NCBI RefSeq assembly: GCF_017832355.1
Contig: NZ_JAFIBY010000005.1
Location: forward strand, 124,001-188,000
Reading direction: 5' to 3'
DNA: 64,000 nt
Source: Serratia sp. PL17
GTDB lineage: Bacteria > Pseudomonadota > Gammaproteobacteria > Enterobacterales > Enterobacteriaceae
Shown: positions 23,486 through 35,528 of the stretch, in pieces
Layout of the letters: the number at the start of each line of letters is the position of its first letter
Numbering within the stretch: the stretch's first letter is position 1
Position numbers and translations under genes: made by a program
Notes under the pieces: generated by a model
Database searches by the model: none
What the model was told of the DNA's origin: nothing
The model's input: the letters and a program-made list of their open reading frames with translations, nothing else

Positions 23486-24463
23486 TTAGCCGAAAGTACT
23501 GAAAGGGTTAAAGAACAGCACCGCAAGATACGCAATAAAACCACATAATAACAGAGCGCCCGCCAGATGGCCGATGCGATGTTTCCGCCCAATGCACAGG
23601 GCACTCAGCACAATGCTGACTGCCAGCATCACCCAGTAATCGCGATGGAAGGCGGCAGCGTCGACGTTGCCCGGGGACAGCAGGGCGGGAACCCCCAGTA
23701 CGATTACGGTATTGAAAATATTGGAGCCGATGATATTACCAATCGCCATATCATCCTCACCCTTTAGTGCCCCGGCAATGGAGGTAGCCAGTTCAGGCAG
23801 GCTGGTTCCAATAGCAATAATGGTCAAACCGACAACCAGTTCACTCATACCGAAATAGTGCGCAATCACCGTGGCGTTATCGACCACCATTCTGGAAGAC
23901 AGTGGCAGAATGATAAACGCCAACACCAACCACAGCACCGCGACGGTATTGCTGCTGTCCTGTGGCAGCTCGGCCATTTGCTCTACGGTCAGGCTGTCAT
24001 TGCCTTCACGCTGCGCCAGTCGGGCAATTTTTAACATCAATAGAATAAAGACCGCGGCGGCGGCCAACAGCACCACGCCATCCAACCGGCTCAAGGTGCC
24101 ATCCATCAACACGAAACCGCACAGTACTGTGACCGCCAACATCAGCGGCAGTTCGCGCCGCAACACTTCGGAACGTGCCGCCAGAGGGTGTATCAGCGCG
24201 GCGACCCCCAGTATCAGCAAAATATTTGTAATATTGGAACCTAATACGTTCCCAACGGCCATATCTATTTGCCCGTTCAGCGCTGCTGTCGTTGATACGA
24301 ACAGCTCCGGTAAGGACGTGCCGATACCTACGATGGTCATGCCGATGATCAGCGGCGGCACGCCAAGTGAACGAGAAATGACTGCAGCACCGTAAACTAA
24401 GCGGTCTGCGCCATACACCAGTAAAAATAAACCAACGATTAATAACGCTATCGCGAGAAACAT
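23486..24463 (-). CDS. yrbG: Calcium/sodium antiporter family protein YrbG
   Basis: A 325-residue K-dependent Na/Ca-exchanger family protein with about ten membrane segments. The two alpha-repeats are clear: VGIGTSLPELFVSTTAALNG with GNVLGSNITNILLILG, and IAIGTSLPELATSIAGALKG with GNIIGSNIFNTVIVLG. The physiological role in enterobacteria is not settled. First gene of the kds-lpt block, divergent from mlaF across about 400 bp, as in E. coli. Confidence 0.95.
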   Translation of the reverse strand: MFLAIALLIVGLFLLVYGADRLVYGAAVISRSLGVPPLIIGMTIVGIGTSLPELFVSTTAALNGQIDMAVGNVLGSNITNILLILGVAALIHPLAARSEVLRRELPLMLAVTVLCGFVLMDGTLSRLDGVVLLAAAAVFILLMLKIARLAQREGNDSLTVEQMAELPQDSSNTVAVLWLVLAFIILPLSSRMVVDNATVIAHYFGMSELVVGLTIIAIGTSLPELATSIAGALKGEDDMAIGNIIGSNIFNTVIVLGVPALLSPGNVDAAAFHRDYWVMLAVSIVLSALCIGRKHRIGHLAGALLLCGFIAYLAVLFFNPFSTFG

Positions 24464-24867
24464 GCAGGGTCCTTTGTTGGGTATTATCCCGGTTCGTTGG
24501 TTAAAAGCCGTAATTCGGCTATCTTGCTTTGCCCTCCGTTGTGCACGCTAAAGCCGCAGCAACGGGTTTTCCCGGCTAATATATGAACACTTTCGTTTTT
24601 TTTCGTTATGGTGCCAATTTTGACCGGGTGGCGCGTAAAAGTAAAATTAGGCTGTGCTTCTCCTTGTGCGTGAGCAGCGCTGGTGGCAATTTGAGTGCGC
24701 AGCAAGGCGCGAGACGTGAGATTGGTGAGTCGAGTCAGCGGCTCGGCCTCAGCGCACCATTGGTAACGCAATGCCGGTAAGTTTTTGTAAAGATAAGACG
24801 CATTGCGCCCGTTGCTTTAACATCACGGGTAGATTTAGCAAAAATGAGCCGTAAAGGATCAATTAAC
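24464..24867. other. Divergent regulatory region between yrbG and mlaF
   Basis: A 404-bp gap between divergent operons, expected to hold promoters in both directions. I see small hairpins (AGCCGTAATTCGGCT near 24507) but no clear promoter pair and no credible small gene. mlaF has an AAAGGA ribosome-binding site at its right end. Confidence 0.5.
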
Positions 24868-25683
24868 ATGCACCAGAAGGCAGAGAACCTGGTCGAAGTT
24901 CGTGACATGAGTTTCTCGCGTGGCGATCGACTGATATTCGAAGATATCAACCTGACGGTTCCCCGTGGCAAGGTGACGGCGATCATGGGGCCGTCCGGCA
25001 TTGGCAAAACGACGCTTTTGCGTCTGATCGGCGGTCAGTTGACGCCGGACTGTGGCGAGATTTGGTTCGATGGCGACAACATTCCTGCGTTGTCCCGCCA
25101 TCAACTGTATGATGCGCGCAAGAAAATGAGCATGTTGTTCCAGTCAGGGGCGCTGTTCACCGATTTGACGGTGTTTGAGAACGTGGCTTACCCGCTACGC
25201 GAACATAGCCGTTTACCGGAACCTCTCCTGCGCAGCACGGTGATGATGAAGCTGGAAGCGGTTGGATTGCGTGGTGCAGCTGACCTGATGCCCAATGAGT
25301 TGTCTGGCGGTATGGCAAGGCGTGCCGCACTGGCGAGGGCTATCGCGCTCGATCCGGAAATGATCATGTTCGATGAGCCTTTTGTCGGCCAGGATCCGAT
25401 CACCATGGGTGTATTGGTCAAGCTGATCGATGAGCTGAATCACGCGTTGGGTATCACCTGCATCGTGGTTTCGCACGATGTGCCAGAAGTCCTGAGCATC
25501 GCCGACTACGCGTACATTGTTGCCGAGCATCGGGTGATAGCCGAAGGCACGGCGCAAGAATTACAGAACAATCCTGATGCGCGCGTGCGCCAGTTCCTGG
25601 ATGGTATTGCCGATGGGCCAGTACCCTTCCGTTATCCGGCCGGCGACTATCAGGCCGAGCTGTTAGGTTTAGGGAGTAAATAA
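24868..25683 (+). CDS. mlaF: Phospholipid transport ATPase MlaF
   Basis: A 271-residue ABC ATPase: Walker [10 protein letters not shown], signature LSGGMARR, Walker [13 protein letters not shown], switch His in VVSHD. It powers the MlaFEDB complex, which maintains outer-membrane lipid asymmetry by moving phospholipids between the inner-membrane complex and MlaC. I start at the ATG at 24868 ([14 protein letters not shown]), supported by AAAGGA; 24844 adds eight unlikely residues. First gene of mlaFEDCB. Confidence 0.97.
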   Translation: MHQKAENLVEVRDMSFSRGDRLIFEDINLTVPRGKVTAIMGPSGIGKTTLLRLIGGQLTPDCGEIWFDGDNIPALSRHQLYDARKKMSMLFQSGALFTDLTVFENVAYPLREHSRLPEPLLRSTVMMKLEAVGLRGAADLMPNELSGGMARRAALARAIALDPEMIMFDEPFVGQDPITMGVLVKLIDELNHALGITCIVVSHDVPEVLSIADYAYIVAEHRVIAEGTAQELQNNPDARVRQFLDGIADGPVPFRYPAGDYQAELLGLGSK

Positions 25684-25687
25684 GCTG

Positions 25688-26470
25688 ATGTTATTACAGG
25701 CGTTAGCGTCGTTAGGACGCCGTGGCATCAACACCAGCGCCAGCTTTGGGCGTGCAGGGTTGATGCTGTGGGGCGCGCTGGTCGGGCGGCCTGAGCCGCG
25801 CAAACAGTGGCCGCTGTTGCTCAAGCAGATGCACAGCGTTGGCGTACAGTCACTGTTGATCATCATGGTTTCCGGGTTGTTTATCGGCATGGTGCTGGGG
25901 CTGCAGGGCTATATTGTGCTCACCACCTACAGCGCCGAGGCCAGTCTGGGCATGATGGTGGCGCTGTCATTGTTGCGCGAGTTGGGGCCCGTGGTGACCG
26001 CACTGCTGTTTGCCGGCCGCGCCGGTTCTGCGTTGACGGCCGAAATTGGCCTGATGAAGGCAACAGAACAAATCTCCAGCCTGGAAATGATGGCGGTTGA
26101 TCCGTTACGGCGTATTGTTGCACCACGCTTTTGGGCTGGATTGATCAGCATGCCGCTATTGACGCTTATCTTTGTCGCGATTGGCATCTGGGGCGGTTCG
26201 GTGGTTGGCGTAGACTGGAAAGGCATTGACAGTGGCTTCTTCTGGTCAGCAATGCAGGGCGCCGTGGAGTGGAAAAAAGACTTACTCAACTGCCTGATAA
26301 AGAGCGTGATATTTGCCATCACCGTGACCTGGATTGCCATTTTCAACGGGTATGATGCGGTACCGACCTCTGAAGGGATTAGCCGGGCAACGACCCGTAC
26401 CGTGGTACATTCGTCACTGGCGGTGTTGGGATTGGATTTCGTGCTGACAGCACTGATGTTTGGGAATTGA
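25688..26470 (+). CDS. mlaE: Phospholipid transport permease MlaE
   Basis: A 260-residue MlaE/YrbE-type permease with five membrane segments and the family blocks [22 protein letters not shown] and [26 protein letters not shown]. It forms the inner-membrane core with MlaF and the MlaD hexamer. It lies 4 bp after mlaF. Confidence 0.97.
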   Translation: MLLQALASLGRRGINTSASFGRAGLMLWGALVGRPEPRKQWPLLLKQMHSVGVQSLLIIMVSGLFIGMVLGLQGYIVLTTYSAEASLGMMVALSLLRELGPVVTALLFAGRAGSALTAEIGLMKATEQISSLEMMAVDPLRRIVAPRFWAGLISMPLLTLIFVAIGIWGGSVVGVDWKGIDSGFFWSAMQGAVEWKKDLLNCLIKSVIFAITVTWIAIFNGYDAVPTSEGISRATTRTVVHSSLAVLGLDFVLTALMFGN

Positions 26471-26474
26471 TTCG

Positions 26475-27026
26475 ATGCAAACGAAGAAGAGTGAAATCTG
26501 GGTTGGGGCATTTATGCTGATTGCGCTGTGCGCCATCGTATTCTTGTGCCTGCAAGTGGCGAACATTAAGTCGATCGGTAACGAGCCGACATACCGTATT
26601 TACGCGACCTTCGATAACATCGGCGGTTTGAAAGCACGTTCACCGGTGAAAATCGGTGGTGTGGTTATCGGGCGTGTGGCTGATATCTCCCTTGATCCAA
26701 AAACATATACACCGCGTGTCGCCCTGGATATCCAGGATAAATTCGACCAGATCCCGGATACCAGTTCATTGGCGATCCGTACTTCCGGCCTGCTGGGAGA
26801 GCAATATCTGGCGCTGAACGTCGGTTTTGAAGATCCGGATATGGGGACTGCCATTTTGAAAGACGGCGGCACTATTCAGGACACCAAATCAGCCATGGTT
26901 CTGGAAGATTTGATCGGCCAGTTCTTGTATAAGAGCGGCGGTCAGGATAACGCAGATAAAGCGGGAGACGCGGCTTCTGCACCGGCTGCCGGTGCTGCGC
27001 CGCAATCTGCTGCCCACATTCATTAA
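26475..27026 (+). CDS. mlaD: MCE protein MlaD
   Basis: A 183-residue protein with one N-terminal membrane helix and an MCE domain ([29 protein letters not shown]). A hexamer forms a lipid channel in the periplasm. The same length as E. coli MlaD. I choose the ATG at 26475 ([11 protein letters not shown]); an upstream TTG frame overlaps mlaE. The tail is rich in Ala and Pro as in relatives. Confidence 0.97.
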   Translation: MQTKKSEIWVGAFMLIALCAIVFLCLQVANIKSIGNEPTYRIYATFDNIGGLKARSPVKIGGVVIGRVADISLDPKTYTPRVALDIQDKFDQIPDTSSLAIRTSGLLGEQYLALNVGFEDPDMGTAILKDGGTIQDTKSAMVLEDLIGQFLYKSGGQDNADKAGDAASAPAAGAAPQSAAHIH

Positions 27027-27040
27027 GAGAGGAAGCCTGC

Positions 27041-27670
27041 ATGTTTAAACGTTTACTTATGGTTGCGCTGCTGGTGGTTGCGCCGCTGGCGAATGCGGTC
27101 GATCAAACCAATCCTTACAGCCTGATGCAAGATGCGGCTCAAAAGACCTTCAACCGTCTGAAAACAGAGCAGCCAAAAATCAAGCAAGACCCTAACTACC
27201 TGCGTAGCGTCGTGCACCAGGAGTTGATGCCGTTTGTACAGGTCAAATACGCTGGCGCACTGGTGCTGGGACGTTATTACAAAGAAGCGACACCGGCACA
27301 GCGTGAAGCCTACTTCACCGCATTCCAGGCTTATCTGGAACAAGCTTACGGCCAGGCGCTGGCAATGTACCACGGCCAGACATATCAGATTGAACCTGAA
27401 CAGCCGCTCGGCACTGCCGATATCGTGGCCATCCGCGTAACCATCATTGATCAAGGTGGTCGTCCGCCGGTGCGTCTGGATTTCCAGTGGCGTAAAAACA
27501 GCAAAACCGGTTATTGGCAGGCGTATGACATGATTGCCGAAGGCGTCAGCATGATCACCACTAAACAGAACGAGTGGGCATCTACGTTACGTACCCAAGG
27601 TATTGATGGCCTGACGAAACAGCTGCAGGCAGCGGCGCAGCGTCCAATCACGCTGGATCAGAAAAACTGA
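27041..27670 (+). CDS. mlaC: Periplasmic phospholipid shuttle MlaC
   Basis: A 209-residue precursor with a signal peptide ending PLANA. The mature protein is the NTF2-like MlaC/Tgt2 fold ([48 protein letters not shown]). It carries phospholipids between MlaA-OmpC at the outer membrane and MlaD. The stop overlaps the mlaB start by one base. Confidence 0.97.
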   Translation: MFKRLLMVALLVVAPLANAVDQTNPYSLMQDAAQKTFNRLKTEQPKIKQDPNYLRSVVHQELMPFVQVKYAGALVLGRYYKEATPAQREAYFTAFQAYLEQAYGQALAMYHGQTYQIEPEQPLGTADIVAIRVTIIDQGGRPPVRLDFQWRKNSKTGYWQAYDMIAEGVSMITTKQNEWASTLRTQGIDGLTKQLQAAAQRPITLDQKN

Positions 27671-27972
27671 TGTCCGCAGCACTCAGCTTTGAATCGCAAC
27701 AACAAACCCTGATCCTACGTGGTGAACTGGATCGGGAAACGCTGTTGCCGCTGTGGGAACAGCGGGAAACGTTGCTGGCGGATAAAACCGTCCTCGACGT
27801 TACGCAACTGCAGCGCGTGGACTCTTCCGGGTTGGCACTGCTGGTGCATCTGCGCGAACAGCAGCGTCAGCGTGGTGTGGAATTAAAAATTTCTGGTGCC
27901 AGCGATCGTTTGAAAACGCTGATCGCGCTGTACAACCTGCAAGCAATAATGCCTGTCGATACCGCTGGTTAG
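27670..27972 (+). CDS. mlaB: STAS-domain protein MlaB
   Basis: A 100-residue STAS-domain protein with the conserved VLDVTQLQRVDSSGLALLVHL core. It binds MlaF and stabilises the transporter. Last gene of the operon, with a strong terminator 36 bp downstream. Confidence 0.96.
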   Translation: MSAALSFESQQQTLILRGELDRETLLPLWEQRETLLADKTVLDVTQLQRVDSSGLALLVHLREQQRQRGVELKISGASDRLKTLIALYNLQAIMPVDTAG

Positions 27973-28007
27973 CCCTATTTTAGGCTGTCTAAAGACGGTT
28001 ATCTTTC

Positions 28008-28040
28008 AAAAAGCCCCTGTCATGCAGGGGCTTTTTCTTT
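28008..28040 (+). terminator. Terminator of the mla operon
   Basis: AAAAAGCCCCTG-TCATG-CAGGGGCTTTTT with a further CTTT tail. The A-tract and T-tract flanks mean it could work on both strands. Confidence 0.92.
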
Positions 28041-28112
28041 AGTTTAAGAAAACGTCGTATTCCACTAAGATGTCAGGCTGATTATGATCCTTTTGATGCA
28101 GAACTGGATACT

Positions 28113-28367
28113 ATGGAAAATAACGAGATAAAAGACGTGTTGATGCGAGCATTGGCACTGGATGAAGCACATGTTACCGGCGACGGCAGCCATTTTCAGG
28201 TGATCGTGGTCGGCGAGTTATTTGCTGCTATGAGCCGCGTTAAGAAACAGCAGGCGGTCTATGCGCCTCTGATGGAATACATTGCGGACAACCGTATTCA
28301 TGCTTTGTCGATCAAGGCATACACCCCTGAAGAGTGGCAGCGAGACCGCAAACTCAACGGATTTTAA
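28113..28367 (+). CDS. ibaG: BolA-family protein IbaG
   Basis: An 84-residue BolA-family protein, nearly identical to E. coli IbaG (YrbA) and of the same length. The class II KH-like fold includes the [11 protein letters not shown] segment and the conserved [12 protein letters not shown]. It partners monothiol glutaredoxins and affects acid resistance and envelope integrity. It sits 55 bp before murA in the conserved order. Confidence 0.97.
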   Translation: MENNEIKDVLMRALALDEAHVTGDGSHFQVIVVGELFAAMSRVKKQQAVYAPLMEYIADNRIHALSIKAYTPEEWQRDRKLNGF

Positions 28368-28404
28368 GGCTGTTTGCCCAGCAGGGCGGGCAGCGTCAGT
28401 TTAG

Positions 28405-29682
<1,278 letters not shown>

Positions 29683-29727
29683 TTCGTTAAACGCCGGGGC
29701 GTTGCCTCCGGCGGAAATGCAGTATGG

Positions 29728-29753
29728 GGGCTCGGCATTGCCGGGCCCTTTTT
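29728..29753 (+). terminator. Terminator of murA
   Basis: A GC-rich hairpin (GGGCTCGGC / GCCGGGCCC) followed by TTTTTAATT. It runs into the stop codon of convergent degS. Confidence 0.8.
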
Positions 29754-30810
29754 AATTGCTGTCTTCCGGGAACTCACCGACCGTCATCTTCAGCGTGATA
29801 CGTTTTCCTTCTCGCAGCACGACTACCGGAATCTCAGTCCCTGGGCGGATTTCTGCCACTTGGTCCATGGTTTCCAGCACCGAGATTGCTGGCTTGTTAT
29901 CCACATTGATAATGACGTCGTTGATATGGAAACCCGCATTGCCTGCGGGGCCGTTCGGCGTAATTTCTGTCACGATAATGCCCTGCAGGCGATCAATGCC
30001 AGAATTGGACGAACGCAGGGGAATAATCTCTTTACCCTGAATACCAAAATAGCCACGGATGACGCGACCGTCGCGGATCAGTTTATCCATGATTTTGGTC
30101 GCCAGTTCGATAGGAATAGCGAACCCTAAACCTTCCGGGGTTTCACCGTCGGTGATTTTGTCGTAGGTCAGCGTGTTTATACCGATGAGTTCACCCAGTG
30201 AGTTGACCAGTGCCCCCCCTGAGTTGCCACGGTTAATCGAAGCATCCGTCTGCAAAAAGGTCTGGCGGCCGGTTGTGCTCATACTGATACGCCCGGTGGC
30301 GCTAAGGATCCCCTGGGTAACGGTCTGACCGAGATTATAAGGGTTGCCGATCGCCAAGACGACGTCACCGACGTGTGCCGTGCGGGCGTTATTAAATGGG
30401 ATTACCGGGAGATTGCCTGGGTCTATTTTCAGTACCGCCAGATCGGTCAGACTGTCAGAGCCGACCAGCAGCGCTTCATAGCGGCGGCCATCCTGGAGTA
30501 CTACCGTAATTTGCTGTGCATCTTTAATCACGTGGCGATTCGTCAGGATATAACCGCGATCGTTCATGATCACGCCAGAACCTAGCGACAGCACGTTGGC
30601 GGCGCCACTCATATTACGGTTATAGATATTCACTACGGCAGGCGCGGCACGGCGTACCGCCTTGTTGTAGCTAACCGGCGTTTCATCACGGGTATTGTCA
30701 TGTTTTTCTGCGAACAGAGTATTGGAAGAACGTAGCGCAGGCAGAGCAACCAGCAACAAACCGGCAACGATTAGACCAATAACGACGGAGCGCAAGAGCT
30801 TAGCAAACAT
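29752..30810 (-). CDS. degS: Periplasmic site-1 protease DegS
   Basis: A 352-residue membrane-anchored serine protease with one N-terminal helix (VVIGLIVAGLLLVALPAL). The triad is His93 (TNRHVI), Asp123 (LTDLAVLKI) and Ser197 (GNSGGAL). One C-terminal PDZ domain senses misfolded porin C-termini. It cleaves RseA to start the sigma-E envelope stress response. Paired with degQ upstream as in E. coli. Confidence 0.97.
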   Translation of the reverse strand: MFAKLLRSVVIGLIVAGLLLVALPALRSSNTLFAEKHDNTRDETPVSYNKAVRRAAPAVVNIYNRNMSGAANVLSLGSGVIMNDRGYILTNRHVIKDAQQITVVLQDGRRYEALLVGSDSLTDLAVLKIDPGNLPVIPFNNARTAHVGDVVLAIGNPYNLGQTVTQGILSATGRISMSTTGRQTFLQTDASINRGNSGGALVNSLGELIGINTLTYDKITDGETPEGLGFAIPIELATKIMDKLIRDGRVIRGYFGIQGKEIIPLRSSNSGIDRLQGIIVTEITPNGPAGNAGFHINDVIINVDNKPAISVLETMDQVAEIRPGTEIPVVVLREGKRITLKMTVGEFPEDSN

Positions 30811-30906
30811 GGAGTTTTAGTACGTGAGATGAAAGATACACGGAGGATAACATGAGAATACCGGGCGCAGTATGTCACTGAGCCCGGTTTTTAAACAAAT
30901 TACTGA

Positions 30907-32277
30907 TTAACGCAGCAGCAAATAAAGGGTTTCACCGCCACGTACGATGTTCAGCGCCATCACCGGCGGTTTGGCTTCGAGGACCTTACGCAGCGCCGTG
31001 ATGTTCTCAATGCGCTGGCGGTTGACGCCAATGATCACATCGTCTTTTTGTAGACCAATCTGCGCGGCCGCAGAGCCTTTATCTACCCGGTCGATCTTCA
31101 CGCCCTTATCGCCGCCAGGAAGGGCACTGTTGCTGAGTGAAACCCCCTGCAAGGCCGGTGACAGCGTTTCGGCATTGGTGGAAGCACTTTCGCTGTTATC
31201 CAGCGTAACGGAAACTTCCTGCGGCTTGCCGTCACGCAGCAATCCAACCTTGATGGTTTTGCCCGGTGCGGTAGTCCCTACTTTGGCACGCAGCTCGGCG
31301 AAGCTGCTGACCGGTTTGCCGTCAACAGAAACCAGAATGTCGCCGGCTTTGATCCCCGCTTTGGCGGCGGCTGATTTCGGGAGCACTTCACTGACGAAGG
31401 CACCGCGCTGGGCATCGGTATTAAATGCTTTGGCCATATCGGCCGTCATTTCACTGCCTTTAATGCCCAGCAAGCCGCGTTTCACTTCACCAAACTCGAT
31501 CAACTGCTGGCTGAGGTTTTGCGCCATGTTGCTCGGAATGGCGAAGCCGATGCCGACGTTACCGCCGCTGGGTGCCAAAATGGCGGTATTGATACCGATC
31601 AGCTCGCCATTGAGGTTAACTAATGCGCCGCCTGAGTTACCACGGTTGATGGAGGCATCGGTCTGGATGAAGTTCTCCAGCCCTTCCAGGTTCAGGCCGC
31701 TACGACCCAACGCAGAAATAATACCGGAAGTGGCGGTTTGGCCGAGGCCGAATGGGTTACCGACGGCCACAGCGAAATCGCCGACCCGCAGTTGATCTGA
31801 GTCCGCTATTTTAATCGCAGTCAGGTTTTTCACGTCGCTCAGTTGCAGTAAGGCGATATCGGACTGTTCGTCACGACCAACCAGCTTGGCGTCCACTTCA
31901 CGGCCATCATTCAACTGCACGCTGATTTTGTCGGCGTTGTTGATCACGTGGTTGTTGGTCAGCACATAGCCCTTGGCGGCATCGATAATGACGCCAGACC
32001 CTAGCCCTTCAAATGGACGTGAGCTTTGTTGCTGTCCAGGACCGCCTGGGCCGAAGAAGCGTTTAAACTCCTCCGGTACTTGTTGGCGCTGCACCTGAGT
32101 CCCTTCAACATGCACGCTGACTACTGCAGGCAAAACTTTTTCCAGCATCGGCGCCAGGCTTGGCAGCGGCTGCCCCTGAACGGCGACGGGCATCGCCGCG
32201 GTGGCTGCCGGTACGGAGGTCAGTGTGAGGCCAATGCTCATTGCCAATGCACTAAGAATTAACGACTTTTTCTTCAT
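30907..32277 (-). CDS. degQ: Periplasmic serine endoprotease DegQ
   Basis: A 456-residue HtrA-family precursor with a signal peptide (cleavage near residue 28). Triad: His110 (LTNNHVIN), Asp140 (QSDIALL) and Ser215 (GNSGGAL). Two PDZ domains follow. DegQ degrades or chaperones misfolded periplasmic proteins in large oligomers. The ATG at 32277 (MKKKSLILSALAMS) gives a normal signal peptide; an upstream in-frame start adds six residues. DegQ rather than DegP is favoured by synteny with degS and by sequence. Confidence 0.96.
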   Translation of the reverse strand: MKKKSLILSALAMSIGLTLTSVPAATAAMPVAVQGQPLPSLAPMLEKVLPAVVSVHVEGTQVQRQQVPEEFKRFFGPGGPGQQQSSRPFEGLGSGVIIDAAKGYVLTNNHVINNADKISVQLNDGREVDAKLVGRDEQSDIALLQLSDVKNLTAIKIADSDQLRVGDFAVAVGNPFGLGQTATSGIISALGRSGLNLEGLENFIQTDASINRGNSGGALVNLNGELIGINTAILAPSGGNVGIGFAIPSNMAQNLSQQLIEFGEVKRGLLGIKGSEMTADMAKAFNTDAQRGAFVSEVLPKSAAAKAGIKAGDILVSVDGKPVSSFAELRAKVGTTAPGKTIKVGLLRDGKPQEVSVTLDNSESASTNAETLSPALQGVSLSNSALPGGDKGVKIDRVDKGSAAAQIGLQKDDVIIGVNRQRIENITALRKVLEAKPPVMALNIVRGGETLYLLLR

Positions 32278-32432
32278 TGATAATAACTCTCTCAATACCT
32301 GCCGGTGAAATAGTGATGATAAAGCCGCAGCAATACCATAGTGAAGGGTAAGACCGTGAATTTGCGTGAAAAGTTCACTCTGTCGCCAGCGTTAAGGATA
32401 GTTCAGAGTGGGATAAGCAGTAGGAGAAGGGT

Positions 32433-32459
32433 AAAAACCCGTGGGGTTGGCCCACGGGT
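32433..32459 (-). terminator. Terminator of zapG
   Basis: Hairpin ACCCGTGGG / CCCACGGGT; read on the minus strand it is followed by TTTTTAC, just after the zapG stop. Confidence 0.78.
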
Positions 32460-32471
32460 CAAGAAAAGCGT

Positions 32472-32873
32472 TTAGTCGCGACGTGGACGTTCGCCACGCA
32501 ACAGGCCAGATGCGCCTTCAGAGTAGTCACGCGGCATTTCTACCGGCGCCTGATCGTTGTCCGCTTCGGCTTCGGTCAGGCGATAGCGGAACGGGTTTTC
32601 CTGCATCGGCAGGTCTGGCAGCAGGTTGTTAGAGCTTTTCGCCATATGTTGGTACAGCTGACGATAGTCACGTGCCATATTGTCCAGCAGCTCAGCGCTG
32701 CGGGCAAAATGGCCGACCAGCTCCTGACGATATTCTTCCAGCTCGGTTTTGCTTTTGTCCAACTCGTTCTGCAAAACTTGTTGTTGGCGTAATTTACGGT
32801 TACCAAAACGCATCGCTACCGCACCAATGGCGATACCGACCACCAAACCAATCAGCGCATACTCCCAGGTCAT
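32472..32873 (-). CDS. zapG: Z-ring associated protein ZapG (YhcB)
   Basis: A 133-residue protein with one N-terminal membrane helix (YALIGLVVGIAIGAVAMRF) and a cytoplasmic coiled coil (LRQQQVLQNELDKSKTELEE). It belongs to DUF1043 and links division and envelope synthesis in E. coli. It lies between degQ and zapE in the conserved order. Its own terminator follows. Confidence 0.95.
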   Translation of the reverse strand: MTWEYALIGLVVGIAIGAVAMRFGNRKLRQQQVLQNELDKSKTELEEYRQELVGHFARSAELLDNMARDYRQLYQHMAKSSNNLLPDLPMQENPFRYRLTEAEADNDQAPVEMPRDYSEGASGLLRGERPRRD

Positions 32874-33079
32874 GATGACTCCTATTTTGACTTCGTTGTT
32901 CCGCAGGGATTTTTCACTTAATAATATCCACTATAACCGTTAACCTTGTCCGAGTGGAATCCTGATGAGCTTTTACCTAATGTTTACAGGGTTTTTCAGC
33001 ATTGCCCGGAGTAGGTATTTGTGGCGATAACGGTGCGAAGCAGCATCAACTTGCCGCCAAAATTGGCTAAATAATTTAT

Positions 33080-33202
33080 TATGCCCAATAGGTTTCAAGC
33101 TACGACAAGGCAGCAACCGTGCGGATTTCCAACGTTTAGCTTTCTAAGCTGTTGAGATAAGAAAGAAGGTAACGCTGCGGCAGCTTGAAGATGAAGGGGA
33201 TA
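33080..33202. repeat. MITE-like palindromic repeat upstream of zapE
   Basis: A 123-bp imperfect inverted repeat. The left end TATGCCC-N7-TTTCAAGCT and the right end AGCTTGAAG-N5-GGGGATA are complementary. It resembles the ends of the 51.6-kb repeat (TATACCC..TTTCAAGCTG). The right end lies only 24 bp before the zapE start, so the element now provides the immediate zapE leader. Confidence 0.65.
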
Positions 33203-33226
33203 GCGTTCTTAGGGAACATCGAACAG

Positions 33227-34354
33227 ATGCAGGCACAATCACCGCTATCTCGCTACCAGCAGGCGCTGGACGCGGGGGAATACCAGGCCGATACGGTTCA
33301 ACGTCAGGCCGTGACTCAACTGGATCACATCTATCAGGCACTGCAGCAGACACCCACTGTCAGTGCGCCAACCGGTGGGTTGCGAGGCAAGCTCAGTCGT
33401 TTGCTGGGCAAGAGTAACGAAGTGGCAAAGCAGCGTCCGGTACAGGGTCTATATATGTGGGGCGGTGTTGGGCGCGGCAAAACCTGGTTGATGGATATGT
33501 TTTTCCACAGCCTGCCGGGGGATCGCAAGCTGCGGCTGCATTTCCATCGCTTTATGCTGCGCGTGCACGAAGAGCTGACGGAGCTGCAAGGGCAGGAAAA
33601 CCCGCTTGAAATTATTGCCGATGGTTTCAAGGCGCAGACCGATGTGCTGTGTTTCGACGAATTCTTTGTCTCCGACATCACGGATGCCATGCTGCTGGCA
33701 ACGCTGTTGCAGGCGTTGTTTGCCCGTGGTATCACGCTGGTGGCCACCTCCAATATTCCGCCGAACGATCTGTATCGCAATGGCTTGCAGCGTGCACGCT
33801 TCCTGCCGGCAATAGATCTGATTAATGAATATTGTGATGTTATGAACGTCGATGCGGGTATTGACTACCGCCTGCGCACGTTGACACAGGCGCATCTTTA
33901 CCTGACGCCGCTTGATGAGCAGACTCGGCAGACCATGGACCGGATGTTTGTGAAGTTAGCGGGCAAAGACGGTGAGTTTGCTCCGGTCTTGCAGATCAAT
34001 CACCGGCCGTTGCAAGCGATCCGTGCAGTAGATGGCGTGCTGGCGGTGGATTTCCACACCCTGTGTGAGGATGCGCGCAGCCAGTTAGACTACATTGCGT
34101 TATCGCGCCTGTATCACAGCGTCATCCTGTATAATGTGCGGGTGATGGGGCCGCTGAAGGAAAATACCGCGCGTCGTTTTCTGGCATTGGTGGACGAATT
34201 TTACGAACGGCACGTTAAGCTGGTTATTTCGGCCGAAACCTCGATGTTTGAAATCTACCAGGGCGAGCGGCTGAAGTTTGAATACCAGCGTTGCTTGTCG
34301 CGCCTGCAAGAGATGCAGAGTGAGGAGTATTTGAAACTGCCGCATCTGCCATAA
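33227..34354 (+). CDS. zapE: Cell division protein ZapE, AFG1-like ATPase
   Basis: A 375-residue AAA-type ATPase, exactly the length of E. coli ZapE. Walker A is GGVGRGKT, Walker B LCFDEFFVSD, sensor ATSNIPP. It associates with FtsZ rings and matters under heat or low-oxygen stress. I choose the ATG at 33227 (MQAQSPLSRYQQAL) with AGGGA upstream; an in-frame ATG within the upstream repeat (near 33185) would add 14 residues unlike the family. Confidence 0.95.
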   Translation: MQAQSPLSRYQQALDAGEYQADTVQRQAVTQLDHIYQALQQTPTVSAPTGGLRGKLSRLLGKSNEVAKQRPVQGLYMWGGVGRGKTWLMDMFFHSLPGDRKLRLHFHRFMLRVHEELTELQGQENPLEIIADGFKAQTDVLCFDEFFVSDITDAMLLATLLQALFARGITLVATSNIPPNDLYRNGLQRARFLPAIDLINEYCDVMNVDAGIDYRLRTLTQAHLYLTPLDEQTRQTMDRMFVKLAGKDGEFAPVLQINHRPLQAIRAVDGVLAVDFHTLCEDARSQLDYIALSRLYHSVILYNVRVMGPLKENTARRFLALVDEFYERHVKLVISAETSMFEIYQGERLKFEYQRCLSRLQEMQSEEYLKLPHLP

Positions 34355-34430
34355 GGTTCGCGGGGATTCAGTCATGGGAGTCCCCGGTTTTCCTCTGCTA
34401 GCGATAAATTGTATTTCCATTCAAAAAGCG

Positions 34431-34460
34431 TTCGATCTTTGTGAGCGACTTCTCTATAAT
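34431..34460 (+). promoter_or_regulatory. Candidate promoter of rplM-rpsI
   Basis: A perfect TATAAT at 34455-34460 with TTCGAT 18 bp upstream as a weak -35. Transcription would begin near 34467, giving a leader of about 160 nt before rplM. L13 is known to control its own operon through this leader in E. coli; the structure here was not verified. Confidence 0.6.
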
Positions 34461-34564
34461 CTTGCGACCCCACGTTACAACAAAGTTTTTTTTCCCAAAA
34501 ACTTTATAGTGCCGGCAATGGCTATTCGAAGGGGTAGGTTTGCTGGACTTGTATGGTCGTGTGA

Positions 34565-35059
<495 letters not shown>

Positions 35060-35071
35060 TCGGGATTATAG

Positions 35072-35467
<396 letters not shown>

Positions 35468-35498
35468 TTTTTTACTGCCTTGGCAGTGGAATTTACGC

Positions 35499-35528
35499 AA
35501 AAAACCCGGTGCTTCACCGGGTTTTTTT
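35499..35528 (+). terminator. Terminator of rplM-rpsI
   Basis: AAAACCCGGTG-CTT-CACCGGGTTTTTTT, a strong intrinsic terminator. Confidence 0.94.

Noticed and set aside
24484-24771. 95-codon minus-strand frame in the yrbG-mlaF gap
   Set aside because: No family resemblance and no convincing ribosome-binding site; the gap is a divergent promoter region in relatives.
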